From Streptomyces sp. D2-8 (GTDB lineage: Bacteria > Actinomycetota > Actinomycetes > Streptomycetales > Streptomycetaceae), in the NCBI RefSeq assembly GCF_023184515.1, contig NZ_JAAHBP010000015.1, positions 1 to 64,000 of the forward strand: a stretch of 64,000 nt of DNA, given 5' to 3'. The notes under the pieces are model-generated. The model was given only the letters and a program-made list of their open reading frames with translations, ran no database searches and had not been told where the DNA came from. Every line of letters begins with the position of its first letter. Positions within the stretch are counted from its first letter, which is position 1. The position numbers were made by a program, and so were the translations under genes. Shown one piece after another: positions 1 to 9,792 of this stretch.

Positions 1-207
1 CAGCTCAAACGCGCCATGTTCCTGTCCGCGTTCGCAGCCCTGCACGATCCCGCCTCCCGCACCTACTACGACAAATGCCGGGCCCGGGGCAAGACTCACA
101 CCCAGGCCCTCCTCCGCCTCGCCCGCCCCCGCATCAGCGTCCTGTTCGCCATGCTCCGCGACGGCACCTTCTACGAACCACGCCTCCCCGAAGCAACCGC
201 CGCATGA
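1..207 (+). CDS. IS110-family transposase, C-terminal end (partial)
   Basis: The frame is open from the first base of the window and ends at 207, giving about 68 residues. The basic, helical tail (RGKTHTQALLRLARPRISVL, then FAMLRDGTFYEP) resembles the C-terminal end of IS110/IS116/IS902 transposases, the part that follows the transposase_20 domain. The catalytic domain lies outside the window, so it cannot be said whether the element is complete. A strong hairpin at 285-318 follows. The family call rests on this tail alone. Confidence 0.6.
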   Translation, partial: QLKRAMFLSAFAALHDPASRTYYDKCRARGKTHTQALLRLARPRISVLFAMLRDGTFYEPRLPEATAA

Positions 208-284
208 CCAGCTCAGGCTTGACGAAAGACATAGAGGCACCCCCCCCCGAGGCCGGTTACGGACGGTCAGTTTTCGGCCAAGCT

Positions 285-318
285 GCGGGCCCGGCACCGG
301 ACTTGGTGCCGGGCCCGC
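285..318 (+). terminator. Hairpin after the transposase end
   Basis: A perfect 14-bp GC-rich inverted repeat (285-298 and 305-318) with a 6-base loop sits between the transposase stop and the next gene. There is no T run, as is usual for Streptomyces terminators. It could also be an element-end structure. Confidence 0.5.
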
Positions 319-449
319 GGCATTCACACACCGTGTGCGCGCCGGGCTCGCATATGCCCCTCGCACACTCTCCCCAGCCGCCCACCAGGCGAGTTGACTC
401 CTCATGCGCATACAAGGGATGTGAAACGACTACGGAAAGGAGCGGACAC

Positions 450-707
450 GTGACCGCCGATCCCGAGCATCCCGTCGTTCATGGAGAACTCGCAGAGTTA
501 CGGCGCCGCCTCGATGTGGCATACGCCCGCGTCGAGGGCGGGCTGGCTCTGCTCAGCCACCGCACCGAGGAGACCGCCAAGGAGATCGACGAGCTCAACA
601 CCCGGATCCACACGCTCGAACACGCGCGCTGGCCGCTGCCCGCGGTCGCCGCCCTCACCGCCGTGGGTGCCCTCGTCGTGGCGATCTGGCAGGCGCTGGG
701 ACATTAG
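450..707 (+). CDS. Small coiled-coil membrane protein
   Basis: The GTG start at 450 follows an AAAGGAG ribosome-binding site and gives 85 residues. The N-terminal 55 residues are charged and heptad-like (ELAELRRRLDVAYARVEGG, then TAKEIDELNTRIHTLEH), suggesting a coiled coil. The C-terminal 25 residues form one hydrophobic helix (PAVAALTAVGALVVAIWQAL), so the product looks like a tail-anchored membrane protein. Short proteins of this shape occur near phage tail and lysis genes and are common hypothetical proteins in Streptomyces. No function can be assigned. The stop is one base from the convergent NUDIX gene stop. Confidence 0.65.
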   Translation: MTADPEHPVVHGELAELRRRLDVAYARVEGGLALLSHRTEETAKEIDELNTRIHTLEHARWPLPAVAALTAVGALVVAIWQALGH

Positions 708-708
708 C

Positions 709-1254
709 TCAGGGCACCATGTCCTGACCGAGCCTGAGATGGTGCAGCAGAAGTAACGCGGCCGCCATGTTGGCGGCCGGGACCTCGCCGCGGGCGACCA
801 TGTCGGGGACGAGCTTGAGAGGCACCCATTCCCGGCGGTCCGACTCGAAGTCGTCCACGGGGTGCCCGACGTACTCGCCCTCGTCGGCCCAGTACACGTG
901 ATGCCGGGCGTCGGTGAGCCCGTTGGACGGCTCCACGCTCATGAGGTGGTACAGGGGTCCCGGCCGCCAGCCGGTCTCCTCCTCCAGTTCCCTGGCGGCC
1001 GCGCGGGCGATGTCCTCGCCGTCCTCGACCACCCCGGCCGCGAGTTCCCACCCCCAGCTGTCGGTGATGAAGCGGTGCCGCCAGAGCAGCAGCACCTCGT
1101 TGGCCTCGTTCACGACCGTGGCCACCGCAACGGGCCGCAGCCGTATGAGGAAGTGGTCCAGGTGCCGGCCGTCCGGCAGTTCGACATCCGCGAGATTGAC
1201 GCTGAACCAGCGGTTTGAGTACACAGTTTGTTCGTTGTGTTTCGTCCACTGCAC
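709..1254 (-). CDS. NUDIX hydrolase
   Basis: The 181-residue protein begins at a GTG (1254) behind a GGAAGGTGG ribosome-binding site. Residues 74-96 match the NUDIX box GX5EX7REUXEEXGU exactly (G, five residues, E, seven residues, then RELEEETGW), which binds the metal and the diphosphate of the substrate. The flanking sequence looks like the ADP-ribose/ADP-sugar pyrophosphatase branch (EVLLLWRHRF before the box), so hydrolysis of a nucleoside diphosphate linked to X is expected in the cytoplasm. The substrate cannot be read from sequence. It lies downstream of a regulator on the same strand with about 106 bases between them. Confidence 0.85.
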   Translation of the reverse strand: MQWTKHNEQTVYSNRWFSVNLADVELPDGRHLDHFLIRLRPVAVATVVNEANEVLLLWRHRFITDSWGWELAAGVVEDGEDIARAAARELEEETGWRPGPLYHLMSVEPSNGLTDARHHVYWADEGEYVGHPVDDFESDRREWVPLKLVPDMVARGEVPAANMAAALLLLHHLRLGQDMVP

Positions 1255-1360
1255 GGTTCTGCCACCTTCCGTCGAGTAAGTGGCAATATCGCAGCAGGGA
1301 CGGACTGACAGCAGGCGCACGGGAAGCGCCTCGGAGCGACACGGGCACCACCGCCCGGAT

Positions 1361-2701
1361 CTACAACGGTACGCGCAGTGCTCCGTCGATGAGTTCGGCG
1401 GCCTCGGCCGTGCCCGCGCAACCACTGCGCACCAGGTGCTCCCGCACCGCGCGCAGCCGGTCGCGCAGCCGCTGGGACTCCATGCCCCGGGCCTGCTCGG
1501 CCATCTGCACGGCGATGGCCACCGCCTTGTCGGCGTTGCCCTGCCGCAGCTCGATGGTGCTGAGCATCGCCAGCCGGTGCACCCGGCCGCGGTCGTGCGC
1601 CGGGTTGTCGACGGCGGCCGCGGCATGCTCCCCGGCGGCCGCGATTTCGCCCAGGCTCAGCAGCGCCTCCGCCACCTGCACGTTGACCAGGCCCGGCTGC
1701 ACATAGCCGGTCTCGTCCGGCTCGTAGCCGCGCCGGATGCGCTCGGCGGCCTGCTCGGCCCGCCGGATGCAGGACAGGGCGCTACCGCCGTCGCCGAGAT
1801 GCGCGTACGCCTTGGCCTGCATCGCGTACAGGTCGGAGGCGAGCGCCGGGGTGATGTGCTTGCCGGCGGCCCGCAGCGCGGCCTCCGCGAAGGCGACCGA
1901 CTGCCGGTACTCCCGCATGAACAGCGACTGGTTGACGAGCAGGGCGATCACATACGCCCCCAGCCCCCGGTCCCCGCTGGCCTTCGCGAGCCGCAGCGCC
2001 TGGTGGAAGTAGCGCTGGGCGAGTCCGTGGGCGTCGGAGTCGTACGCACAGATGCCGGCGACCGCCACCAACCCGCCCGTGGCGCGGTGCAGTTGACGTC
2101 CGGTCTCGTCGGTGTAGCTGCCGCGCAGCAGCGGCGCGGCCTCGGCGTTGAGAAAGCCGACGATGCGCGCCCGCGTGGCGATGCCCCCGGCCTTGCGGTA
2201 CATCTGCTCGTAGTGGGTCCGGGCCGCCCGCAGCGTCTCCAGGTCGCCTGCGGTGACCCGGTGTCTGCCGCCGCGGGATACGTCCACGTCCTCGGGCGGG
2301 TTCTCCCACTCCCACACCGGCATCACGGCGGGTGTGCCGGTGAGGGCGGGCGCGCCCAGGATGTGCGGGCGCTGCTGCTGGTCGGAGCGCCACAGGGCGG
2401 TGGCCCGTTCGACGAACCCGGACAGGGAGCCGGTGTGCGGGGCGGACGGCTCGCCGGGCACACCGAGGCCGATGTCGTCGAGGGTGACCTGGCGCTGCAG
2501 CCGGGCCGCGAGCACCTCGCAGATCAGGTCGGGCACCTGGCCCCGGGGGCGCTGCCCCTTCAACCACCGGGCGACGGCGGTGTGTTCGTACCTCAGGGAC
2601 AGACCACGTGCCCGTCCCGCCTGGTTGACGTGTGCGGCCAGCCCCGCGTGCGAGATCCCCGCCTCGTCCAGGATCGCGTCGAGCAGAGTGTTGGGCTGCA
2701 T
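1361..2701 (-). CDS. HTH regulator with TPR-like C-terminal region (NsdA-like)
   Basis: This 446-residue protein starts at the ATG at 2701, which is preferred over an in-frame start 17 codons upstream because the recognisable domain begins here. The N-terminal 65 residues (LLDAILDEAGISHAGLAAHV, then TAVARWLKGQRP) are an XRE-like helix-turn-helix. The rest is alanine- and leucine-rich helical repeats with TPR spacing (for example ALRLAKASGDRGLGAYV and ELRQGNADKAVAIAVQMAEQ). This architecture is that of the Streptomyces NsdA family, pleiotropic regulators of development and antibiotic production. Its target genes are not evident. The NUDIX gene lies downstream and could be cotranscribed. Confidence 0.75.
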   Translation of the reverse strand: MQPNTLLDAILDEAGISHAGLAAHVNQAGRARGLSLRYEHTAVARWLKGQRPRGQVPDLICEVLAARLQRQVTLDDIGLGVPGEPSAPHTGSLSGFVERATALWRSDQQQRPHILGAPALTGTPAVMPVWEWENPPEDVDVSRGGRHRVTAGDLETLRAARTHYEQMYRKAGGIATRARIVGFLNAEAAPLLRGSYTDETGRQLHRATGGLVAVAGICAYDSDAHGLAQRYFHQALRLAKASGDRGLGAYVIALLVNQSLFMREYRQSVAFAEAALRAAGKHITPALASDLYAMQAKAYAHLGDGGSALSCIRRAEQAAERIRRGYEPDETGYVQPGLVNVQVAEALLSLGEIAAAGEHAAAAVDNPAHDRGRVHRLAMLSTIELRQGNADKAVAIAVQMAEQARGMESQRLRDRLRAVREHLVRSGCAGTAEAAELIDGALRVPL

Positions 2702-2993
2702 GTGGGCCCCCCGGATGGCTCGGTGCGGCCAGATTAGTGGTTCCGTCTTCACACGGGGTGTGAACGGAGTGCTCGAATCCGCACTGTGTGCGCACTGTCG
2801 CTCAGAGTCGCCGGCCGGTTGACTGAGTTTCCTCGAAAGAGGCCGGCCGGGCCGCCGGCTCCCCCTCGTACAGTGCGGCGGCCCGCTTTCGCCGTCCGCC
2901 CGGCTGCCTGCCCGACACTCCGTGGCGGGGCGGACGGCATCGCCGGCGGTGCGTTCTCCCGCCGTGGTGTCAGGGGTGTGTGGTCGGCTGCGG

Positions 2994-3275
2994 CTACGTC
3001 GTGGCCGTTCGCGCAGTTCCCCGCGCCCCCAGGTGAGCGGGCCGCCCGTTCCTCAGTACCAGCAGCGCGCGCTGAGCGGCACCCGCGACCCTGCGCAACT
3101 GCCGCATATGCAGGATCAGCCCGGTCCCGACCGCGAAGAACACCGCACTGGTGACGATCCGCGCCGGAAGACCGGTCTCCTGGGCGAGCGGACAGGCCAG
3201 CTTGTACGTGGCGGCCGCCGCGCCCCACACCGCGAGCAGACCGAGGCTGCGCACCCGACCCCTGATGCGGATCAT
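2994..3275 (-). CDS. Small membrane protein, C-terminus encoded by an interspersed repeat
   Basis: The ATG at 3275 opens a 93-residue frame with two hydrophobic segments (LGLLAVWGAAAATYKL and IVTSAVFFAVGTGLILHM). The last dozen codons (LGARGTARTATT) are exactly what a common Streptomyces repeat sequence encodes in this frame, so the C-terminus looks acquired by repeat insertion or read-through into it. Only a G-rich stretch precedes the start. It could be a real small membrane protein or a chance frame; the two transmembrane segments favour the first. Confidence 0.45.
   Translation of the reverse strand: MIRIRGRVRSLGLLAVWGAAAATYKLACPLAQETGLPARIVTSAVFFAVGTGLILHMRQLRRVAGAAQRALLVLRNGRPAHLGARGTARTATT
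2997..3030 (-). repeat. Interspersed repeat, copy 1
   Basis: Read on the minus strand, this stretch (GGGGCGCGGGGAACTGCGCG and on to CCACGACG) is nearly identical to 3409-3442 on the plus strand. The two form an inverted pair about 380 bases apart. I know this word from many Streptomyces intergenic regions. This copy forms the end of the small gene 2994-3275. Confidence 0.7.
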
Positions 3276-3306
3276 GCCGACGGCCCCCCCCAATAGGCCC
3301 TGACAC

Positions 3307-3346
3307 ACAGAATCGGACCGGCCCAAGAAGGCCGGTCCGATTCTGT
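3307..3346 (-). terminator. Terminator downstream of pheT
   Basis: A perfect 17-bp inverted repeat (3307-3323 and 3330-3346) with a 6-base loop lies about 140 bases beyond the pheT stop. It is by far the strongest hairpin between pheT and the next gene and has no clear T run. It should stop pheST transcription. Confidence 0.7.
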
Positions 3347-3408
3347 CGACAGTGCATCCGCGAGGGCAGGGATCACCGCCGTTTACCACTCGAACGAGTG
3401 AGACCTTC

Positions 3409-3442
3409 AGGGGCGCGGGGAACTGCGCGAACGCCCACGACG
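3409..3442 (+). repeat. Interspersed repeat, copy 2
   Basis: Plus-strand copy of the element at 2997-3030, differing by about one base. It sits between the pheT stop and the terminator. Its position in the 3' region of a gene is typical for this Streptomyces repeat. Confidence 0.7.
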
Positions 3443-3486
3443 AATCGCGGCCGCCAACACTCCGCAGCTCCCCGCCCCTTGGGCTC

Positions 3487-6000
3487 TCAGCTCCTCAGCT
3501 CGGCACCCACCCGCTCGCCCGCGAGGGCGACCGCCGCGTCCCGGGCCGCGGAGGCCTCGTCCACGGTCAGCGTCCGGTCGGTCGCGCGGAACCGCAGCGC
3601 GTACGCGAGCGACTTCCGCCCCTCCCCCAACTGCTCGGCGTTCTCGTACACATCGAACAGCCGGATGGACTCCAGCAGCTCCCCGGCCCCGTCCCGCAAC
3701 GCCGCCTCGACATCCACGGCCGGCACGAACGCGTCGACGACCAGGGCGACATCCTGCGTGGCGACGGGGAACGCGGAGATCCGAGGCGCCGCGGCCGTGG
3801 CGTCACCGGCGGCCTCCACCGCGTCCAGGTCGAGCTCCATCGCGCAGGTGCGCGCGGGCAGCCCGAGGGCCTTCACGACCCGCGGGTGCAACTCGCCCGC
3901 GTGCCCCACGACCCGCTCGGCGCCGTCCAGGGTGACCGCCAGCTCGGCACACCGCCCCGGGTGCCACGGCCCGTACTGGCTCTTGCGGATGACGAGCTCG
4001 GCGCCGGCCTCGTGCGCGATCGTGCGCGCCGCCTCGACCGCGTCGGCCCAGTCGGCCGGACGGCCCTTGCCCCACCAGCCGGCCTGCTCGCGCGCACCGG
4101 CGAGGACGACGGCCACCTGCCGCGGCTGGTCGGGCAGCGCCGCGTTCAGCTCGGCGAGCTCCTCGTCGGTCGGGCGGCGGTCGACGGGCAGCACGGCAGC
4201 GATCCGCTGCTCCTCGCGCGGCCGGAAGACCAGGCCGGACTCGAACAGCGCGAGGTCGTGCGAACCCCGGCCGTCGTTGCGGCGCAGCGCGGCGAGCAGA
4301 CCCGGAAGCAGCGACGTGCGCAGCGCGGGCTCCTCGTCGCTCAGCGGGTTGCTGAGCTTCACGACGCGGCGGGCCGGGTCGTCCGCATCGAGGCCGAGCT
4401 GGTCGAAGACCTGCTCGCCGATGAACGGGTAGTTCAGCGCCTCGACGTATCCGGCACCGGCCAGGGCTCGGCCGACGCGGCGGTGCAGCCGCTGCCGGTC
4501 GGTCAGGCCGAGGCCCGCCGGGGGCTTGGGCAGCGTGGAGGGCAGGTTCTCGTAGCCCTCCAGCCGGATGACCTCTTCGGCCAGGTCGTTCGGGTCGGTG
4601 AGGTCGGGGCGCCAGGACGGCACGGTGACGATCAGCTCGTCCTGCCCGTACACGTCGCAGCCGACCTCCTGGAGGCGGCGTACGACGGTCTCGCGGCCGT
4701 AGGCGACGCCCGCGACCTTGTCCGGGTGGTCGGCCGGGATGGTGATGGTGTGCGGCGCGGACGGGGCGAGGACCTCGGTGACGCCGGCGTCGGCGGTGCC
4801 GCCCGCGAGCAGGACCAGCAGGTCGACGGTGCGCTGCGCGGCGGCCGCCGCGGCCTGCGGGTCGACGCCGCGCTCGAAGCGCCGGGACGCCTCGGAGGAC
4901 AGCTTGTGCCGACGGGCCGTGCGCGCGATCGACACGGCGTCGAAGTGCGCGGCCTCGATCACGACGTCCGCCGTGGCGTTCTCGGTGTCGTCGTGGTCGG
5001 CGATCTCCGTGTTGGCGCCGCCCATGACGCCGGCGAGCCCGATCGGGCCGCGGTCGTCGGTGATCACCAGGTCCTCGGCGTCCAGCGTGCGCTCGACACC
5101 GTCGAGGGTGGTGAGCTTCTCGCCCGCTTCGGCCCGGCGCACGCCGATGGTGCCCTGGAGCAGGCCGCGGTCGTAGGCGTGCAGCGGCTGGCCGAGCTCC
5201 GTCATCACGTAGTTGGTGACGTCGACGGCGAGCGAGATCGGGCGCATGCCGACCTTCTGCAGCCGGCGCTGGAGCCAGATCGGGGAGCGGGCCTCGGCGC
5301 TGAGGCCGGTCACCGTGCGGGCCGTGAAGCGGTCGCAGCCGGTGGGGTCGGAGATCTGCACCGGGTAGCCGTACGCGTTCGGGCCGGGCACGTCGATCAG
5401 CGCCGGGTCGCGCAGCGGCAGGCCGTAGGCGGTGGCGGTCTCGCGGGCCACGCCGCGCAGCGACAGGCAGTAGCCGCGGTCGGGCGTGACCGCGATGTCG
5501 AGGACCTCGTCGACCAGTTCCAGCAGCTCGACGGCGTCCTTGCCGATCTCGGTCTCCGGCGGCAGGACGATGATGCCCTTGGTGCCGTCGTCGCCCATGT
5601 TCAGCTCGTCGCTGGAGCAGATCATGCCGCGGGACATCCGGCCGTAGGTCTTGCGCTCGGCGATCTGGAAGTCACCGGGCAGGACGGCGCCGGGCAGGGC
5701 CACGACGACCTTGTCGCCCACGGCGAAGTTGCGGGCGCCGCAGATGATCTCCTGCGGCTCGCCCGTCCCGTTGGCCTGGCCGACGTCGACGGTGCAGAAG
5801 CGGATCGGCTTCTTGAACTCCGTCAGCTCCTCGATCGTCGCCACCTGGCCGACGACCAGCGGGCCCTTGAGGTCGGCGCCGAGCTGCTCGACGGTCTCGA
5901 CCTCCAGACCGGCCGAAATGAGCTTGGCCTGGACGTCCCGGCCGGTCTCCGTCGCCGGCAGGTCGACGTACTCCCGCAGCCAAGAAAGCGGGACCCGCAT
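3487..6000 (-). CDS. pheT: Phenylalanyl-tRNA synthetase beta subunit
   Basis: The 837-residue protein has the usual length for PheT. It begins MRVPLSWLREYVDLP, followed by the tRNA-binding (EMAP/OB) domain, the B3/4 editing domain, the B5 domain and a C-terminal ferredoxin-fold anticodon-binding domain (FPVATQDVALVVD and following). With PheS it forms the alpha2-beta2 enzyme that charges tRNA-Phe; beta carries tRNA binding and removal of mischarged tyrosine. Its ATG shares one base with the pheS stop (TGATG), so translation is coupled and subunit output balanced. Confidence 0.97.
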   Translation of the reverse strand: MRVPLSWLREYVDLPATETGRDVQAKLISAGLEVETVEQLGADLKGPLVVGQVATIEELTEFKKPIRFCTVDVGQANGTGEPQEIICGARNFAVGDKVVVALPGAVLPGDFQIAERKTYGRMSRGMICSSDELNMGDDGTKGIIVLPPETEIGKDAVELLELVDEVLDIAVTPDRGYCLSLRGVARETATAYGLPLRDPALIDVPGPNAYGYPVQISDPTGCDRFTARTVTGLSAEARSPIWLQRRLQKVGMRPISLAVDVTNYVMTELGQPLHAYDRGLLQGTIGVRRAEAGEKLTTLDGVERTLDAEDLVITDDRGPIGLAGVMGGANTEIADHDDTENATADVVIEAAHFDAVSIARTARRHKLSSEASRRFERGVDPQAAAAAAQRTVDLLVLLAGGTADAGVTEVLAPSAPHTITIPADHPDKVAGVAYGRETVVRRLQEVGCDVYGQDELIVTVPSWRPDLTDPNDLAEEVIRLEGYENLPSTLPKPPAGLGLTDRQRLHRRVGRALAGAGYVEALNYPFIGEQVFDQLGLDADDPARRVVKLSNPLSDEEPALRTSLLPGLLAALRRNDGRGSHDLALFESGLVFRPREEQRIAAVLPVDRRPTDEELAELNAALPDQPRQVAVVLAGAREQAGWWGKGRPADWADAVEAARTIAHEAGAELVIRKSQYGPWHPGRCAELAVTLDGAERVVGHAGELHPRVVKALGLPARTCAMELDLDAVEAAGDATAAAPRISAFPVATQDVALVVDAFVPAVDVEAALRDGAGELLESIRLFDVYENAEQLGEGRKSLAYALRFRATDRTLTVDEASAARDAAVALAGERVGAELRS

Positions 6001-7127
6001 CAGATCTCCATCCCGAACGGCCGGGTGAACCGGACGTCACCCTCGACCATGTCTCGCATGTCTTCGACGTTGTGGCGGAACATCAGCATCCGCTCGATGC
6101 CGAACCCGAAGGCGAACCCGCTGTACTTCTCGGGGTCGACGCCGCAGGCGGTGAGCACCCGCGGGTTGACCATGCCGCAGCCGCCGAGCTCGATCCAGCC
6201 CTCGGACGAGCAGGTGCGGCAGGGGCGGTCGGGGTTGCCGATGGACTCGCCCTTGCAGACGTAGCAGAGCATGTCCATCTCGGCGCTCGGCTCGGTGAAC
6301 GGGAAGTAGTTCGGCCGCAGCCGGGTCTTCATGTCCTCGCCGAACAGGGCCTGGACCATGTGGTCCAGGGTGCCCTTGAGGTCGGCCATCGTCAGGCCCT
6401 CGTCCACCGCCAGCAGCTCGATCTGGTGGAAGACGGGCGTGTGCGTGGCGTCCAGCTCGTCGGTGCGGAACACGCGGCCGGGGCAGACGATGTAGACCGG
6501 CAGCTCACGGTCGAGCAGCGCGCGGGCCTGCACCGGGGAGGTGTGCGTGCGCAGGACGACGCCGGACCCGGACTCGTCGGTGCCCTCGGGGCCCTGCACG
6601 AAGAAGGTGTCCTGCATCTGCCGGGCCGGGTGGTCGGGCAGGAAGTTCAGGGCGTCGAAGTTGAACCACTCCGCCTCGGCCTCCGGCCCTTCGGCGACCT
6701 CGTAGCCCATGGCCACGAAGACGTCCGCGACCCGCTCCATCATCGTGGTGAGCGGGTGCCGGGCGCCGGACGGTACACGGTCGTACGGCAGCGTGACGTC
6801 CACCGCCTCCTCGACGAGCACCCGCGCGTCCCGCTCGGCCTCCAGTTCCACCTGGCGGGCGGCGAGCGCCTTGTTCACGGCACCGCGGGCCTGGCCGACG
6901 CGCTTGCCGGCCTCGGCCTTGGCGTGCGGGGGCAGGGCGCCGATCTCGCGGTTGGCGAGGGCCAGCGGGGAGGTGGGGCCGGTCTGGGCGACCTTGGCCT
7001 CGTGGAGCGCGTCGAGGGAGTCCGCGGCGGCGAAGGCGGCGAGCGCCTCGTCCCGCATGCGCTCGATCTCTTCCGGTTTCAACGTCTCGACCTCGACAGG
7101 GTCGTACGACTTATTCGGTGCCGACAT
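6000..7127 (-). CDS. pheS: Phenylalanyl-tRNA synthetase alpha subunit
   Basis: The 375-residue PheS has an N-terminal coiled-coil region (roughly residues 1-110) and a class II synthetase catalytic core. Motif 2 surrounds FRTDELDATHTPVFHQIE and motif 3 is FAFGFGIERMLMF near the C-terminus. It carries out ATP-dependent activation of phenylalanine in complex with PheT. No T-box or leader-peptide attenuator was recognised in the 127 bases upstream. The start is an ATG with GAGAT-type spacing. Confidence 0.97.
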   Translation of the reverse strand: MSAPNKSYDPVEVETLKPEEIERMRDEALAAFAAADSLDALHEAKVAQTGPTSPLALANREIGALPPHAKAEAGKRVGQARGAVNKALAARQVELEAERDARVLVEEAVDVTLPYDRVPSGARHPLTTMMERVADVFVAMGYEVAEGPEAEAEWFNFDALNFLPDHPARQMQDTFFVQGPEGTDESGSGVVLRTHTSPVQARALLDRELPVYIVCPGRVFRTDELDATHTPVFHQIELLAVDEGLTMADLKGTLDHMVQALFGEDMKTRLRPNYFPFTEPSAEMDMLCYVCKGESIGNPDRPCRTCSSEGWIELGGCGMVNPRVLTACGVDPEKYSGFAFGFGIERMLMFRHNVEDMRDMVEGDVRFTRPFGMEI

Positions 7128-7254
7128 CTCTTCCCGTGCTTCCGATTGGCTGGCTGAAGGTCCCCGTCACCGACTCGGACGGCCGTCTCCGGGACACGAA
7201 GGTGCCAATGGCCGAGTCTAACGGGGTGGAGGTATACGAATGCGCCCGCGGGGC

Positions 7255-8406
7255 TCAGGCGAGATAGGCCGGAGCGCTCACGGGCAACGTAAATCGGAAC
7301 TCGGCACCGGCGCCGGGGGCGCGGCCGACCGTGATGGTGCCGCCGTGGGCCTCGACGATGCCCTTGACGATGTAGAGCCCGAGGCCCGTCCCGCCGCGCT
7401 TGCTGCCCCGCCAGAAGCGGGTGAAGACGCGGTTCATGGACTCCTCCGGGATGCCGGGCCCCTCGTCGCTCACCGTGACCGACGTGGCTGCGTTCTCGGC
7501 GTACTCGCCCTCGCGGAGGGACGCCGTGGCCGTGACGTCGATCGTGACAGTTCCCTCGCCGTGCCGCACGGCATTTTCCAGCAGGTTGCTGAGCACCTGG
7601 TCGATCTTGTCGGGGTCGGCCCACAGGGCGGGCAGGGGCTGCTGGACGCGCAGCAGGAACCGGTCGGCGGGCTGCCCGGCGGCGACGTGGGCCTGGATGT
7701 GCCGGCTGACGGCGGCGCCCATGTCGACGGGCTGGCGGCGCAGCTCCAGGCGGCCGGAGTCGATCCGGGAGATGTCGAGCAGCTCGGCGATGAGGCGGGT
7801 GACCCGGTCGGCGTCGGCGTCGACGGTCTCCAGCATCAGGCGCTTCTGGTCGTCGGTGAAGCGTTCCCACTTGGCGAGCAGGGTGGCGGTGAAGCCCTTG
7901 ACGGAGGTCAGCGGGGAGCGCAGTTCGTGGGCGACGGTGGCGATCAGCTCGGCGTGGCTGCGCTCGGTGCGGCGGCGGGCCTCGGTGTCGCGCAGGGTGA
8001 CGACCAGGCGCCGGACGGGTCCGGTGGGCCGGGTGCGGACGTAGCGCGCGGAGACCAGCACCTCACGGCCGCCGGGCAGGAGCAGGTTGCGCTCGGGCTG
8101 TCCGACGCGGATGGCGAGGCCGCCGTACGGGTCGGTCAGCTGCCACCAGCGCCGGCCTTCCAGGTCCTCTAACGGCAGGGCCTTCTCCAGGCCCTGCCCG
8201 AGGGCGTCCCGGGCGCGGACGGCGGTGATGCGCTCGGCGGCCGCGTTGAAGCAGATGACGCGGCCCTGCTCGTCGGCGACGACGAGCCCGTCGGGCAGCT
8301 GGTCGGGGTCGATGCCGAGGCCGGCGGGATCACCGGGTGACCGGGACGCGGCGGGCGGGCTCCCGGCGTCCTGGGCTCCCGGTGCGCTGCTCGTGCCGAC
8401 GCTCAT
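7255..8406 (-). CDS. Soluble PAS-domain sensor histidine kinase
   Basis: The 383-residue protein has no signal peptide or membrane segment. A PAS-like domain (about 36-140) precedes a HisKA region with the phosphoacceptor in IATVAHELRSPLTSVKG (His160). A HATPase domain follows with an N box (LSNLLENAV, 272-280), a G1 box (DEGPGIP, 314-320) and a G2 box (GGTGLGLYIVKG, 338-349). It should autophosphorylate in the cytoplasm on an internal cue. No response regulator is adjacent, so it is an orphan kinase. The ATG lies behind GGAGGTGGGG. It sits between pheS and an rRNA methyltransferase, all on one strand. Confidence 0.9.
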   Translation of the reverse strand: MSVGTSSAPGAQDAGSPPAASRSPGDPAGLGIDPDQLPDGLVVADEQGRVICFNAAAERITAVRARDALGQGLEKALPLEDLEGRRWWQLTDPYGGLAIRVGQPERNLLLPGGREVLVSARYVRTRPTGPVRRLVVTLRDTEARRRTERSHAELIATVAHELRSPLTSVKGFTATLLAKWERFTDDQKRLMLETVDADADRVTRLIAELLDISRIDSGRLELRRQPVDMGAAVSRHIQAHVAAGQPADRFLLRVQQPLPALWADPDKIDQVLSNLLENAVRHGEGTVTIDVTATASLREGEYAENAATSVTVSDEGPGIPEESMNRVFTRFWRGSKRGGTGLGLYIVKGIVEAHGGTITVGRAPGAGAEFRFTLPVSAPAYLA

Positions 8407-8460
8407 CCCCGTACCCCACCTCCAAGGCTCCGCAGAGGGGTCCCTGAGCTGGTCACCCTA

Positions 8461-9321
<861 letters not shown>

Positions 9322-9350
9322 CCTGTTCGCTTTCTCAGTAGCTGCACAGC

Positions 9351-9382
9351 AGGACCCGCAGACCGTCCGGCCTGCGGGTCCT
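9351..9382 (-). terminator. Terminator after rplT
   Basis: An 11-bp perfect inverted repeat (9351-9361 and 9372-9382) with a 10-base loop begins 27 bases beyond the rplT stop. It ends the infC-rpmI-rplT unit before the methyltransferase gene. Confidence 0.65.
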
Positions 9383-9408
9383 TCAGTCACATCGGCTCAG
9401 AGCCGGCG

Positions 9409-9792
9409 TCACGCAGCCTTCGGCGCGTTCACGTCGCTCGGCAGCGCCTTCTGGGCGACCTCGACGAGCGCGGCGAACGCACCGGCGTCGTTGACGGCCA
9501 GCTCGGCCAGGATCTTGCGGTCGACCTCGATGTTCGCGGCCTTCAGACCCTGGATGAAGCGGTTGTAGGTCATGCCGTTGGCGCGGGCAGCGGCGTTGAT
9601 GCGCTGGATCCACAGCTGACGGAAGTCGCCCTTGCGCTTCTTGCGGTCGTTGTAGTTGTAGACCAGCGAGTGGGTGACCTGCTCCTTGGCCTTGCGGTAC
9701 AGGCGCGAGCGCTGACCGCGGTAGCCGGAGGCCTGCTCGAGGATCGCCCGACGCTTCTTGTGGGCGTTGACTGCCCGCTTGACGCGTGCCAC
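9409..9792 (-). CDS. rplT: Ribosomal protein bL20
   Basis: The 127-residue protein is a clear bL20 (VARVKRAVNAHKKRRAIL at the start, YNRFIQGLKAANIEVDRK later). It binds 23S rRNA early in 50S assembly. The start is GTG. It is the last gene of the infC-rpmI-rplT unit, the classic bacterial order. Confidence 0.97.
   Translation of the reverse strand: MARVKRAVNAHKKRRAILEQASGYRGQRSRLYRKAKEQVTHSLVYNYNDRKKRKGDFRQLWIQRINAAARANGMTYNRFIQGLKAANIEVDRKILAELAVNDAGAFAALVEVAQKALPSDVNAPKAA

Noticed and set aside
3352..6264. A 970-codon plus-strand open frame opposite pheST
   Set aside because: It is a GC-rich shadow frame. pheT and pheS on the other strand have full domain content and a coupled start/stop.
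7128..7254. T-box or leader peptide upstream of pheS
   Set aside because: Weak hairpins are present but there is no T-box core sequence, specifier stem or Phe-rich short frame.
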